Source: a virus
Direction: 5' to 3' (one strand)
IMG/VR virus record: IMGVR_UViG_3300011126_000148
Span: 1 to 25,708 of that record
DNA: 25,708 bases
In this document: piece by piece, positions 5,092 to 11,136 of the stretch
How positions within the stretch are numbered: position 1 is the first letter of the stretch
How the letters are laid out: each line of letters begins with the position of its first letter
Made by a program: the position numbers and the translations under genes
The notes under the pieces: generated by a model
What the model was told of the DNA's origin: nothing
Seen by the model: only the letters and a program-made list of their open reading frames with translations
The model's database searches: none

Positions 5092-5553
5092 TCAATCCTC
5101 AATTACATTAAGCTCGTTCTCTTTTCCAAGCATGTCTATCATGTAGCACGCCCCCTGCTCGTCCTGCATTGTAACACCGCGAAAGCCCAGCGCCTTTGCG
5201 GCCTTTGCTGTGATCTTTTGAATCTCCCAGCTAATATTTGCCATATCTTGTGCGTCAACTTCACTTTCGATGCTGTGAATATCTTCAAGCTGAGAAATAA
5301 GACTCTCTGCTGTATCTTCGTCACAGCCTGTCATGCGCTGAACATCAGAAACAAATCCAGATAGCTTTTCAGCGTTTTCGTGATAGAACAGATCAGATGC
5401 ATCGATGATGTCACTTTCACTGATTTCCACACTGTAGCAAGCCTTGTAGTCGCTCATAGCATAGACGCTTGCAGAGAAAAATAGGAATTCACCAAACATG
5501 CCGTCAGTTGTGATTTCTGAGATCGCTTCTGGGCTAGTGTGAAATAATTCCAT
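5092..5553 (-). CDS. acrIF11: AcrIF11-like ADP-ribosyltransferase-fold anti-CRISPR candidate
   Basis: 153 residues from ATG 5553 (AAAGGGGAA upstream; the longer frame would run into the promoter). The pattern agrees with what I know of AcrIF11: MELFHTSPEAISEI at the start, GEFLFFSASVY, SDIIDASDLFYHE, TGCDEDTAESLISQLE, then SWEIQKITAKAAKALGFRGV and MQDEQGACYMIDMLG. Established: AcrIF11 is an ADP-ribosyltransferase that modifies Cas8f (Asn250) of the type I-F Csy complex and blocks PAM recognition; an aspartate in the C-terminal part is needed for NAD binding, and D131 here is a candidate. It has its own strong promoter and is followed by an RHH regulator and a terminator. Identity is from memory of the family, not alignment; another ART-fold phage effector is the alternative. 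Confidence 0.75.
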   Translation of the reverse strand: MELFHTSPEAISEITTDGMFGEFLFFSASVYAMSDYKACYSVEISESDIIDASDLFYHENAEKLSGFVSDVQRMTGCDEDTAESLISQLEDIHSIESEVDAQDMANISWEIQKITAKAAKALGFRGVTMQDEQGACYMIDMLGKENELNVIED

Positions 5554-5596
5554 GTCATTCCCCTTTGCGTTTGTTGTTTGCCGTTTCGATAAGATG

Positions 5597-5625
5597 AATA
5601 TATCGCGTACACGATACAAGTGCAA
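5597..5625 (-). promoter_or_regulatory. Strong sigma-70 promoter of the acr-like operon with internal operator
   Basis: Minus strand: -35 TTGCAC (5620-5625), 17-nt spacer, -10 TATATT (5597-5602). The spacer and -10 edge hold a 16-bp near-palindrome, TATCGTGTACGCGATA (5601-5616; arms TATCG/CGATA, 14 of 16 positions symmetric). A repressor bound there would block RNA polymerase directly. The RHH protein encoded second in the operon is the obvious candidate. It lies just after the Q-like gene, so a role as late promoter is the alternative. Confidence 0.85.
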
Positions 5626-5654
5626 GGGTTATTAGTTACCGCTTGTCGGGTGAA

Positions 5655-6065
5655 TCACTCGTCAATAATCCCGTCTATAAAACTCAGTGCCGCACGCTTC
5701 AATGTTGATACCGTGGCAGCGGATACGTTGCACTTGCGGCTTATTGCTCTAACGTCCCACTCATACACGTAATACAGAGCTAGCACGCAAGATTCGTCAG
5801 GGCGGCGGCCTTCAAGCTTGATCCATGCCGCATTAACCCGCATCGCATCTTCATCGCTAATCATGGCCTCTTTAACCGTGCCCTCGCCTTCGATATTCAG
5901 GGCATTAGACATAATCGACTTATAGCCTCGGGGCTTGCCGCTGCCTGAACGTATCCATATGCAGAATTGCTCGATCATAATCTCAGTCGCCGCAAGGCTC
6001 TCATTGCTGCGAGACGCCTGTCTGGCTTGCTCAAACTGCTCATGAATCTTGGCTTCTGCAATCAT
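5655..6065 (-). CDS. Q-type antiterminator
   Basis: 136 residues. The arrangement fits the phage antitermination Q family (type found in phages 21/82): IEQFCIWIRSGSGKPRGYKS near the N-terminus, ISDEDAMRVNAAWIKLEGRR, CVLALYYVYEWDVRAISRKC, and a sigma-region-4-like HTH NVSAATVSTLKRAALSFIDG at the end. Q proteins bind near the late promoter and let RNA polymerase ignore terminators in the late operon. The gene is last in the early minus-strand operon and upstream of the lysis genes, as expected. The strong promoter that follows would be the late promoter in a simple lambda model; here it drives the acr-like gene first. Confidence 0.8.
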   Translation of the reverse strand: MIAEAKIHEQFEQARQASRSNESLAATEIMIEQFCIWIRSGSGKPRGYKSIMSNALNIEGEGTVKEAMISDEDAMRVNAAWIKLEGRRPDESCVLALYYVYEWDVRAISRKCNVSAATVSTLKRAALSFIDGIIDE

Positions 6066-6075
6066 CGGATGCCCC

Positions 6076-6288
6076 TCAGTTAAAGTTTATGCGTCTCGGT
6101 GAGTTTTTTGCGCCCTTCGATGCGCGCTTGCGGTCTGCTGCCGTAACGAAACTGTTCAGGCCGCCCGTGGTGCCTGTTGCCCCGTTTTCCACTCTGTTTA
6201 TGACTCCCCCGTTGCGTTCAAACTCTTCGATCTGCCGTGCAATTTCTTCGCTGGCTTTGCGCTGTGCTGTTAGTCTGTGCTCTCTCAT
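6076..6288 (-). CDS. Small hypothetical phage protein
   Basis: 70 residues, basic and polar. The N-terminal helix (MREHRLTAQRKASEEIARQI) leads into EEFERNGGVINRV, a short F...GG-I motif seen in small phage regulatory-type proteins; the remainder is low complexity (TGTTGG) and basic (RKRASKGAKNSPRR). It starts by ATGA overlap with NinG and ends 10 nt before the Q-like gene, so it is co-transcribed with nin-region genes. Function unknown. Confidence 0.6.
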   Translation of the reverse strand: MREHRLTAQRKASEEIARQIEEFERNGGVINRVENGATGTTGGLNSFVTAADRKRASKGAKNSPRRINFN

Positions 6289-6836
6289 TTCGCCTCCCGC
6301 TGCTTTTTGATTTTTCTAGTCAGCTCTCGGTATAGCCGTTTTATTTCGATTATCTGCTCGATGGTGTATTTCTTCGGTTCGTGCGGGCCTTCAAGCCACG
6401 CCAGTTTTTCAGCGCCGATCTTTTCTTTAAGATTGATCCGGTACTCAACGATATTTCCCGACATATGGTTGTTGCAGGCAGAGCATTGCTTGTGACAGTT
6501 GTAGCTATCGAATCTCAACTCAGGATGACTGCCTACTGTCCGATAGTGACCGGCGTGCCACTGGCCTTTGTGGTGGCGCTGGCAGCTAATGCACGGCTCG
6601 TCGTAATCTCGCTCTCTCACCCATGCGTTAAACGCTGCCTGAGCCTCTTTCGTGTGCTGGCCTTTTGTCTTAATGGCTTGCTTCTTGTCTCGCAGCTCAC
6701 GGGCTTTGCGGCGCTTCTGTGCCTCGATGCGTTGCGCCCTACTCCGCGTTATTGAGCATGTGACAGAGCAAACCTTTTGCAGCGGCCGAGCCGTCACAAA
6801 ATATTCTTCGCATTCAGGACACTGCTTCTTCTTCAA
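6285..6836 (-). CDS. ninG: NinG/Rap-like recombination endonuclease
   Basis: 183 residues from a TTG start at 6836 that overlaps the stop of the upstream gene (TTGA) and has GGTGG before it; the longer in-frame reading would lie inside that gene. Zinc-binding CPEC...CSVTC at the N-terminus, a long basic coiled helix (RAQRIEAQKRRKARELRDKK), then the nuclease core CISCQRHHKGQWHAGHY, LRFDSYNCHKQCSACN. This matches the lambda NinG (Rap) family, a structure-specific nuclease acting on D-loops and Holliday junctions. Lambda NinG is 204 residues. Close linkage to NinB supports the call. Confidence 0.9.
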   Translation of the reverse strand: MKKKQCPECEEYFVTARPLQKVCSVTCSITRSRAQRIEAQKRRKARELRDKKQAIKTKGQHTKEAQAAFNAWVRERDYDEPCISCQRHHKGQWHAGHYRTVGSHPELRFDSYNCHKQCSACNNHMSGNIVEYRINLKEKIGAEKLAWLEGPHEPKKYTIEQIIEIKRLYRELTRKIKKQREAK

Positions 6837-7051
6837 ATCGCCACCTTCATGCAGTACGCCAGCAGGCCAAATCCAGCAGCAAGAAACAGTCCTAGCCAAT
6901 GGATTTTTGGCGGCGTCCGGTAAATCTCTTTGCCCTCCTCCGTGCGTGAGTAGAGCCATAAACCAAGAGTTAGGAAAAACGTCCAGAGCGAAATTAGAGC
7001 AGCGCCTACCGAGAAAAATAGAACTGCCTGAAATGCGAAATCGTATGTCAT
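6833..7051 (-). CDS. Two-helix membrane protein
   Basis: 72 residues from ATG 7051 (AGGAGG upstream, ATGA overlap with NinB). Hydrophobic segments at about 5-32 (FQAVLFFSVGAALISLWTFF and on) and 50-70 (WLGLFLAAGFGLLAYCM), with a short charged loop RTEEGKEIYRTPPKIH between them. It is embedded between ninB and ninG, a place where lambdoid phages carry small genes of unknown role. No family recognised; an inner-membrane location is predicted. Confidence 0.65.
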   Translation of the reverse strand: MTYDFAFQAVLFFSVGAALISLWTFFLTLGLWLYSRTEEGKEIYRTPPKIHWLGLFLAAGFGLLAYCMKVAI

Positions 7052-7494
7052 CGCTGCGCCTCCTTGTATTCCTCGTAAGCGGCTGCGGCCTTCTCTGACC
7101 ACTGCACGTCGTTGTTCGCTCCGTATTCGTAAATCACTTCAATCAAATCTGAAAACTTTTGCTTACTCATTTTGCTTGTTGATTCACCGAGAAAAACAAC
7201 GCCGCCGTCGATTCCCATTGCTACCCGTGTTTGCGAGCAAAGAGACGAAGTGAAAATTACTTTCCAATCCTCTTTCGACGCCTTGACCTTTTCGCCGTTT
7301 ATGACGAGTAGGCATTGCCGCGCAACGTCTTCTAACATGGGCCAAAGTTTCGCATTGGCATCTAATGAGCGCTTTTCTCTGCCGATGGTGATAACCGCAG
7401 GCCCGCCCCTAAGCCCCTTGTTCAGCATTTCGCGCAGCCAGTAGATTGCGTTCTGTATCTCGACGTAATCGCTAACCTTTCTCGATACGCTCAT
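7048..7494 (-). CDS. ninB: NinB-like recombination protein
   Basis: 148 residues from ATG 7494. Family-wide signature: VITIGREKRSLDANAKLWPM, LEDVARQ, EDWKVIFTSSL, GIDGGVVFLGESTSKMSKQK, LIEVIYEYGANNDVQWSE. Lambda NinB (Orf) binds single-stranded DNA and SSB and can replace RecFOR functions in phage recombination. The ribosome binding site is weak, but the ATG overlaps the stop of a small upstream gene (TCATGA), so coupled translation is likely. An in-frame GTG at 7509 is a less likely start. Confidence 0.92.
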   Translation of the reverse strand: MSVSRKVSDYVEIQNAIYWLREMLNKGLRGGPAVITIGREKRSLDANAKLWPMLEDVARQCLLVINGEKVKASKEDWKVIFTSSLCSQTRVAMGIDGGVVFLGESTSKMSKQKFSDLIEVIYEYGANNDVQWSEKAAAAYEEYKEAQR

Positions 7495-7616
7495 GACAAC
7501 AGCCCACACCAGCGGGAATACTCAAGCGCTATGATCCACAGCGAGTAAATGCCAAGGCCGACGAAAACAGCGAAAATAAATAAACAAGAAAGAAGGCGAT
7601 CAATCATTTCCCACAT
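7491..7616 (-). CDS. Small membrane protein
   Basis: 41 residues (or 38 from ATG 7607). MWEMIDRLL is followed by a strong hydrophobic segment SCLFIFAVFVGLGIYSLWII and the tail ALEYSRWCGLLS. It overlaps both neighbours: the RMF-like gene upstream and the ATG of ninB downstream (TCATGA). The overlapping starts and stops are the main support that it is real. Function unknown. Confidence 0.55.
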   Translation of the reverse strand: MWEMIDRLLSCLFIFAVFVGLGIYSLWIIALEYSRWCGLLS

Positions 7617-7792
7617 TTCGCAACCCCCATGTCGCAATCATTCCAACCGGCAAGCCACCAGCCCTTCAAAATATTTTCTTTGCGAATTGACGAACGATAC
7701 GGGCAACCAAATTTATCCTCGCCCTGATCCGCCCAGCCCCATCCGGTCATGTAGGCCTCTGCAACTTCTTTTTGAGAGGGATGGTCGCTCAT
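7604..7792 (-). CDS. RMF-like (Rmf/CrpP fold) protein
   Basis: 62 residues from ATG 7792 (GGAG upstream, overlaps the preceding stop as TCATGA). Core pattern AEAYMTGWGWADQGEDKFGC followed by PYRSSIRKENILKGWWLAGW matches ribosome modulation factor: helix with G..A...G, then CPY, a short spacer and WL.GW. Host RMF (55 residues in E. coli) binds the 30S anti-SD region and drives 100S ribosome dimers in stationary phase. The phage copy could dampen translation or protect ribosomes, or do something unrelated as suggested for CrpP-fold proteins. The fold call is good; the function is open. Confidence 0.75.
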   Translation of the reverse strand: MSDHPSQKEVAEAYMTGWGWADQGEDKFGCPYRSSIRKENILKGWWLAGWNDCDMGVAKCGK

Positions 7793-8046
7793 GACTGTCT
7801 CCGGTATCGAAGATTGAAGGCTTTTACACAGGCGTCTGCCCATTTCTCCGGTAAGGCTATATCTATGCAATTTTCTGCTGCTGCGACAGCCATCCAAGCC
7901 TTGAGCCAAACATCTTCTTCTGACTGGATAGGCTTCTGAACAACAACGCACGGCTCAACGCTTACATTTACCGTCGGTTCTGACTTGGATATTTCAGAGG
8001 CACGCCGCATAAACGCAGGCGTCCTATTGAATCTGGCGTCATTCAT
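7789..8046 (-). CDS. Hypothetical phage protein
   Basis: 85 residues. The N-terminal part is basic and polar (MNDARFNRTPAFMRRASEIS), the C-terminal part helical (EDVWLKAWMAVAAAENCIDI, then ALPEKWADACVKAFNLRY). The spacing W..AW.AVA...N and A..C...F is common in small proteins of early phage operons, but no function is known to me. It starts by ATGA overlap after GGGGGTGG and ends overlapping the RMF-like start, so it belongs to a tightly coupled operon. Confidence 0.6.
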   Translation of the reverse strand: MNDARFNRTPAFMRRASEISKSEPTVNVSVEPCVVVQKPIQSEEDVWLKAWMAVAAAENCIDIALPEKWADACVKAFNLRYRRQS

Positions 8047-8228
8047 TTGCCACCCCCAATTGCTTCGTTAATCCGGCAAGCATGGTCAAACGCAACGTCT
8101 TCGCTATTCGTCACCGAGCCGCCAATCAGTGCCCAAACTTTCCGGTCATAATCAAACGGCACACAGGCATCGCCAACGCGAATATCGCGGTCTTTCCAAT
8201 TACGTTTCTCGAATAGTTTTGTTTTCAT
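8043..8228 (-). CDS. Hypothetical phage protein
   Basis: 61 residues: MKTKLFEKRNWKDRDIRVGD, then ACVPFDYDRKVWALIGGSVT and a helical tail (AFDHACRINEAIGGGK). It has a mixed strand-helix character with no named motif. GGGGAGG precedes the start; both ends overlap neighbouring genes by four bases. Function unknown. Confidence 0.55.
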   Translation of the reverse strand: MKTKLFEKRNWKDRDIRVGDACVPFDYDRKVWALIGGSVTNSEDVAFDHACRINEAIGGGK

Positions 8229-8407
8229 GCTGCCTCCCCGTCATAACCGCAAACGCCGTCACTCTTCGCTCCACACTCAGGGCAAGCCATAGAGTCGGGC
8301 AGCGCCCATCCGCCGGAGCAAGATTCACTGTCGAGCGTCGTTACCGCTTGAGACATGCGCGCCATTTTTTCGAGCGCCTCAATTTGCAGCTCTGTTATTT
8401 CAATCAT
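8225..8407 (-). CDS. Small protein with a cysteine knuckle
   Basis: 60 residues. An N-terminal helix (MIEITELQIEALEKMARMSQ) is followed by CSGGWALPDSMACPECGAKS and CGYDGEA. The CPECG with a later CGY, plus an upstream Cys, suggest a small zinc site. Starts and ends in ATGA overlaps within the same operon. No function recognised; metal binding is inferred. Confidence 0.55.
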   Translation of the reverse strand: MIEITELQIEALEKMARMSQAVTTLDSESCSGGWALPDSMACPECGAKSDGVCGYDGEAA

Positions 8408-8712
8408 GCCGCCCGCTCCTTTCTCGTCTTCGCACGCTCCCGAGAGATAACCGTCCGCATTCTTCCCGATAGACGAAATACTTGATTCTTAGCATTTGTA
8501 ACCGAGCACTCACGATCCTCTATGTAAACAATCAGGCCGGTATCCAAAAGCTCAGGGATGCGGCGACAAAGCGATTGAATTTTTATTTCCTTGTCCGACA
8601 TCCGTGTTTCTTCGTTTATTTCGTTGCGCGTCATGCCAATTTTGGAGTTGAAAAGTATTTCCAGAATCCGCTCTCTTTGAATGTGGCTTGATTGCGATAC
8701 GTTTGTTTTCAT
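8404..8712 (-). CDS. Winged-helix DNA-binding protein
   Basis: 102 residues. Residues about 10-75 read as a winged helix: HIQRERILEILFNSKIGMTR, NEINEETRMSDKEIKIQSLC, RRIPELLDTGLIVYIEDREC, then a strand NQVFRLSGR. The C-terminus is basic (RERAKTRKERAA). It begins in a TAATG overlap with the helicase loader stop, so it is translated right after the replication genes. Probably a small regulator or replication accessory protein; the exact role is unknown. Confidence 0.65.
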   Translation of the reverse strand: MKTNVSQSSHIQRERILEILFNSKIGMTRNEINEETRMSDKEIKIQSLCRRIPELLDTGLIVYIEDRECSVTNAKNQVFRLSGRMRTVISRERAKTRKERAA

Positions 8713-9497
8713 TATTTCGCCCTCCGGTAGCTATCCCAGTCAAACGCGATAACAGCACCGCCGTTGTCGTACATGCGATCAAGCGCCCGCTCTCCGATGT
8801 AATCGGTAAGCTCAGACTCTGGAAGATTTGAAACCATGATGGTTGGTAGAACGCGCTGGTAACGGTTGTCGATAACCTCTTGCAAAATCAGCAGCTCGGC
8901 GTCGGTGTTTCGATTTCCACCCACCTCGTCAATGACAAGAAGATTTGCTTCTGAATATCTCGCGATCACTTGCGACTCAGTTTCTTGCGAGTCTTTCGCG
9001 TAAGTAGATTTTACGGCGCGTGTTAGCTGCATGGCGGTCGCGTAGATAACCGATGGCATTGATCCCCAGCCATTGTTTTCCGGCATACACATCGGAATCA
9101 CGCTAGTCATCACCGCTGCCGCTAGGTGCGTCTTGCCTGTGCCAGGTTTTCCGCACAGCACTAGGCAGCCGCCAGCCTTGCGACGAGAATCCCAGTTGCT
9201 CGCGTATTTTTTGCATATCGCCAATGCGCGGCGTTGCTCTTTCGTGTCGGCTTGGTAGCTTTCCAGCGTGCAGCCATGAAACCTAGGCGGAACAATCGAG
9301 ATAATCGCCTGCTTCGCCCGATAATCAAGATCGGACTTCTGCTTTTCAGTTTTCGCTTTAGCCTCTTCTGCTTCGCACACAGGACAGCTCGAAACAATCT
9401 CAGAGCTGAGTAAGGCCACCACGTTAGCCGTGTAGTCGCCGTGCTTTTCGCATGACGCAGCGCGAGTTTCAGTTTTTAGATCAGATGCGCTATTCAT
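8712..9497 (-). CDS. DnaC/IstB-type helicase loader ATPase
   Basis: 261 residues from ATG 9497 (GAGGAGG 6-8 nt upstream). An N-terminal zinc site (CEKHG...CPVCE) is followed by an AAA+ domain: Walker A CGKPGTGKTHLA near residue 117, Walker B NLLVIDEVGG near 186, and a sensor-like NRYQRVLPTIMVSNL. This is the phage form of DnaC, which delivers the host DnaB helicase to the phage origin with the O-like initiator. The gene overlaps the initiator gene just upstream, matching the lambda O-P order. Walker motifs are intact, so an active ATPase is expected. Confidence 0.92.
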   Translation of the reverse strand: MNSASDLKTETRAASCEKHGDYTANVVALLSSEIVSSCPVCEAEEAKAKTEKQKSDLDYRAKQAIISIVPPRFHGCTLESYQADTKEQRRALAICKKYASNWDSRRKAGGCLVLCGKPGTGKTHLAAAVMTSVIPMCMPENNGWGSMPSVIYATAMQLTRAVKSTYAKDSQETESQVIARYSEANLLVIDEVGGNRNTDAELLILQEVIDNRYQRVLPTIMVSNLPESELTDYIGERALDRMYDNGGAVIAFDWDSYRRAK

Positions 9498-10299
9498 CAC
9501 AATCCTCCTCTGCCCAAGCTGGTGTGTGGCTCGTGTAGACGCGCTCGTTAAATCCGGTTGATGCGCTTTGCTTTGGCTTGCCTTGCCTAAACTCGCCCGA
9601 CCGTCGTATCCAGTTGTTCAGGGCGGCGTCCCAGTCTTTCATTCGCTTGCCGTTTGCCTTGAAGTGGTCTCTAAACTTTTTCACCTCATCATCAAGGGAT
9701 GCGCCATGCTCTCCTGCCAACCTTCGATGCGAGTCTCTAGGCTCGAAGTCGTTAGGTATTTGAGTTGATCGATTTTGTTTGTCAGCTTTTGGCGTTTTCG
9801 ATTGAGGCGGAGCCGATTGTTCATCGATCGATGAACCTGAATCAGATTGAAGGGAATCAGGAATCAAGGAATCAGGAATCAGGTTAAGGGAATCAGTGGG
9901 ACAAGAAGCGTTCTCTTTGACTTGTTCATGATTCATGCTTGATTCATGCTTGGCGCAAGCACGGCTATCCTGTTGTTTTATATCGGGGATTTCGCTCTCA
10001 ACTTCTTTGTGATGCGGGTTCTGGTGTTTGTGCCAGTTTGATATTTGTATGAATGGCTCGTTGTTGACGCAATAACGGGTTATGAATGAACCATGCTCAA
10101 GGCAATCAAGAAGCGTGCTTACATCAACGGCCTCATAGGGGAAAATTTCAGCACAAATCTTACGGGGGCGATCTTGCAAGCGGCCTTCGCGATCCGCCAA
10201 TGTCCATAGCCCAATGAATAACAAGCGGGCATGAAGGGGCATGTCTGCAATGTGCTCATTCTTGAAAAAGGCGGGCTTTATATTTCTGGCTCTAGCCAT
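9490..10299 (-). CDS. O-like replication initiator
   Basis: 269 residues. Residues 1-105 form a DNA-binding domain common to phage initiators (MARARNIKPAFFKNEHIADM, LHARLLFIGLWTLADREGRL, RKICAEIFPYE, PFIQISNWHKHQ). A low-complexity linker of about 80 residues (LNLIPDSLIPDSLQSDSGSS) follows, then a C-terminal part (DFEPRDSHRRLAGEHG, VKKFRDHFKANGKRMKDWDA ALNNWIRR) like that of DnaT/primosomal and phage O proteins. The DNA of the linker holds repeats and an 18-bp palindrome, as in lambda where the origin lies inside O. It is directly upstream of the helicase loader. Good confidence as initiator, lower on the origin. Confidence 0.85.
   Translation of the reverse strand: MARARNIKPAFFKNEHIADMPLHARLLFIGLWTLADREGRLQDRPRKICAEIFPYEAVDVSTLLDCLEHGSFITRYCVNNEPFIQISNWHKHQNPHHKEVESEIPDIKQQDSRACAKHESSMNHEQVKENASCPTDSLNLIPDSLIPDSLQSDSGSSIDEQSAPPQSKTPKADKQNRSTQIPNDFEPRDSHRRLAGEHGASLDDEVKKFRDHFKANGKRMKDWDAALNNWIRRSGEFRQGKPKQSASTGFNERVYTSHTPAWAEEDCDE
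9819..9951. other. Candidate replication origin inside the initiator gene
   Basis: A perfect 18-bp palindrome GTTCATCGATCGATGAAC (9819-9836) is followed by a cluster of GGAATCA-type repeats (about 9838-9896; minus strand unit TGATTCC, partly as a 15-bp tandem coding LIPDS-LIPDS) and an 11-bp tandem repeat GATTCATGCTT (9930-9940 and 9941-9951). Clustered short repeats in the linker-coding part of the initiator gene is the lambda ori layout. The repeats may also simply reflect a repetitive linker peptide. Confidence 0.5.
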
Positions 10300-10328
10300 T
10301 ACTTGCCCCCCTTCGTTTGATGTGCCAT
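10299..10328 (-). CDS. Nine-codon leader ORF before the initiator gene
   Basis: Minus strand ATG at 10328 encodes MAHQTKGGK; its TAA overlaps the initiator ATG (TAATG). AGGA lies 9 nt upstream of its start, within a TTAAGTCCT direct repeat (10331-10339 and 10356-10364, minus strand AGGACTTAA). It could couple or tune translation of the initiator. It is short enough to be chance. Confidence 0.3.
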   Translation of the reverse strand: MAHQTKGGK

Positions 10329-10371
10329 GATTAAGTCCTTCTCGTTAGATTGTGTTTAAGTCCTACCGAAT

Positions 10372-10395
10372 AGCCCCTTTGCACAGGGGCTTTTT
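10372..10395 (+). terminator. Plus-strand terminator between cII-like and O-like genes
   Basis: AGCCCC, 8-nt loop, GGGGCT, then TTTTT on the plus strand only. All genes here read on the minus strand, so it ends an antisense transcript. In lambda the OOP antisense RNA lies in this same interval. No convincing plus-strand promoter was found, so an OOP-like RNA is only suggested. Confidence 0.6.
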
Positions 10396-10414
10396 CATTT
10401 CTGCTTCTTCTCAA

Positions 10415-10768
10415 TCAGGCTGACTGCCTAATCTGTTGAGCCTTCAATCGAAGCGCCTCAATTTGCTTTTCGATTTCATCGGCTGATTCTTTCGTTAGGT
10501 ATTTTTCAACTAGGTACAGAACTGGCTGAACATCCCCTTGCGTCTCGATGTAGTGCTCGAAATCGTCAAGAGTGAGTCTGCTAGAGTCGTCTGGGCTCTG
10601 AGAAAGCTTCCGTGATAGATGGCTTGGGGATAGGTCCATATCGGCGGCAATCGCCTTCTGTGGCCTTCCCTGTTGATGCACGCGAGCAGCAACGTACTCG
10701 CGGCATGTGGCATAGCTGCTAACCAGCCCAGCGTCGAAATTTAGAGATAATTGGATTTTCTCGTTCAT
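10415..10768 (-). CDS. CII-like phage regulatory protein
   Basis: 117 residues from ATG 10768; an ATG at 10792 adds eight. It has the pattern of the CII/CP76-type phage regulatory family: REYVAARVHQQGRPQKAIAA, DMDLSPSHLSRKLSQSPDDS (HTH), LTLDDFEHYIETQGDVQPVL, YLVEKYL, and a coiled C-terminus (SADEIEKQIEALRLKAQQIR). Such proteins act at early promoters and influence lysogeny or replication. The position, second gene after cro and before the initiator, equals that of lambda cII. Neither start has a strong ribosome binding site. Confidence 0.7.
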   Translation of the reverse strand: MNEKIQLSLNFDAGLVSSYATCREYVAARVHQQGRPQKAIAADMDLSPSHLSRKLSQSPDDSSRLTLDDFEHYIETQGDVQPVLYLVEKYLTKESADEIEKQIEALRLKAQQIRQSA

Positions 10769-10806
10769 CTGATTTCGTCCACTTTCATCCATAAGTCGGA
10801 GCCAAA

Positions 10807-10836
10807 TAAAAAGCCGCGCAAAGTTATCTGGCGGCT
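10807..10836 (-). terminator. tR1-like terminator between cro-like and cII-like genes
   Basis: Minus strand AGCCGC, 13-nt loop, GCGGCT, then TTTTA. It overlaps the stop codon of the cro-like gene. Position corresponds to lambda tR1, which limits early transcription into cII and the replication genes. Confidence 0.65.
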
Positions 10837-11044
10837 AGGCGGCACTAGGCCCAAATACGTCAGGCCGAAGCGAATGACATGTAACAGCGCCATCGGTCGC
10901 CTCTTCTATCCGGCGACATAAGCCAGGGGGAACAGGTCGAACGCCACGCGCTAATTGGCTAACAAAGCCCTGACTTACGCCTATGCGCTCGGCCAGAGCC
11001 TCTTGCGTCTTACAAACATCAATGGCTTTAAGGATTAGATTCAT
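10835..11044 (-). CDS. Cro/YdaS-like repressor
   Basis: 69 residues from ATG 11044 (GGAGGT upstream; the longer frame would read through the operators). Helix-turn-helix: MNLILKAIDVCKTQEALAER, IGVSQGFVSQLARGVRPVPP, GLCRRIEEATDGAVTCHSLR, PDVF. This is the Cro/YdaS type (the LRPDVF ending is typical), a small repressor transcribed divergently from the CI-like gene. It is the first gene of the minus-strand early operon and should bind the palindromes at 11062-11102 and 12560-12599 to favour lytic growth. Confidence 0.88.
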   Translation of the reverse strand: MNLILKAIDVCKTQEALAERIGVSQGFVSQLARGVRPVPPGLCRRIEEATDGAVTCHSLRPDVFGPSAA

Positions 11045-11061
11045 GATTACCTCCGACCTGA

Positions 11062-11102
11062 ATAATAGCACTGCTATTATGAAATGCAATAGCTATGCTA
11101 AT
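11062..11102 (-). promoter_or_regulatory. PR-like promoter with two repressor operators
   Basis: Minus-strand promoter for the cro-like gene: -35 TTGCAT (11084-11089), 16-nt spacer, -10 TATTAT (11062-11067). Operator 1 is the palindrome ATAATAGC-act-GCTATTAT (11062-11080), covering -10 and spacer. Operator 2 is AATAGC-tat-GCTAAT (11088-11102), at the -35. The same motif recurs at 12560-12599. The PRM promoter for the CI-like gene must lie here too but has no clear hexamers. Confidence 0.8.
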
Positions 11103-11136
11103 GGATAAAGATAAGCGGCGCTTATATGCTCGCCCC

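Noticed and set aside
7549-7794. Plus-strand frame across the RMF-like gene
   Set aside because: The minus strand has three overlapping genes with coupled starts and a recognisable RMF pattern.
9500-10000. CRISPR-like array in the initiator gene repeats
   Set aside because: Repeats are 7-15 bp, unevenly spaced and inside a coding linker; there are no regular spacers.
10797-10811. 15-base match (CGGAGCCAAATAAAA) to the end of the attP core at 21299-21313, as a second attachment site
   Set aside because: One 15-mer match in 25 kb is not clearly beyond chance, it has no arm sites around it, and it forms part of a terminator region.
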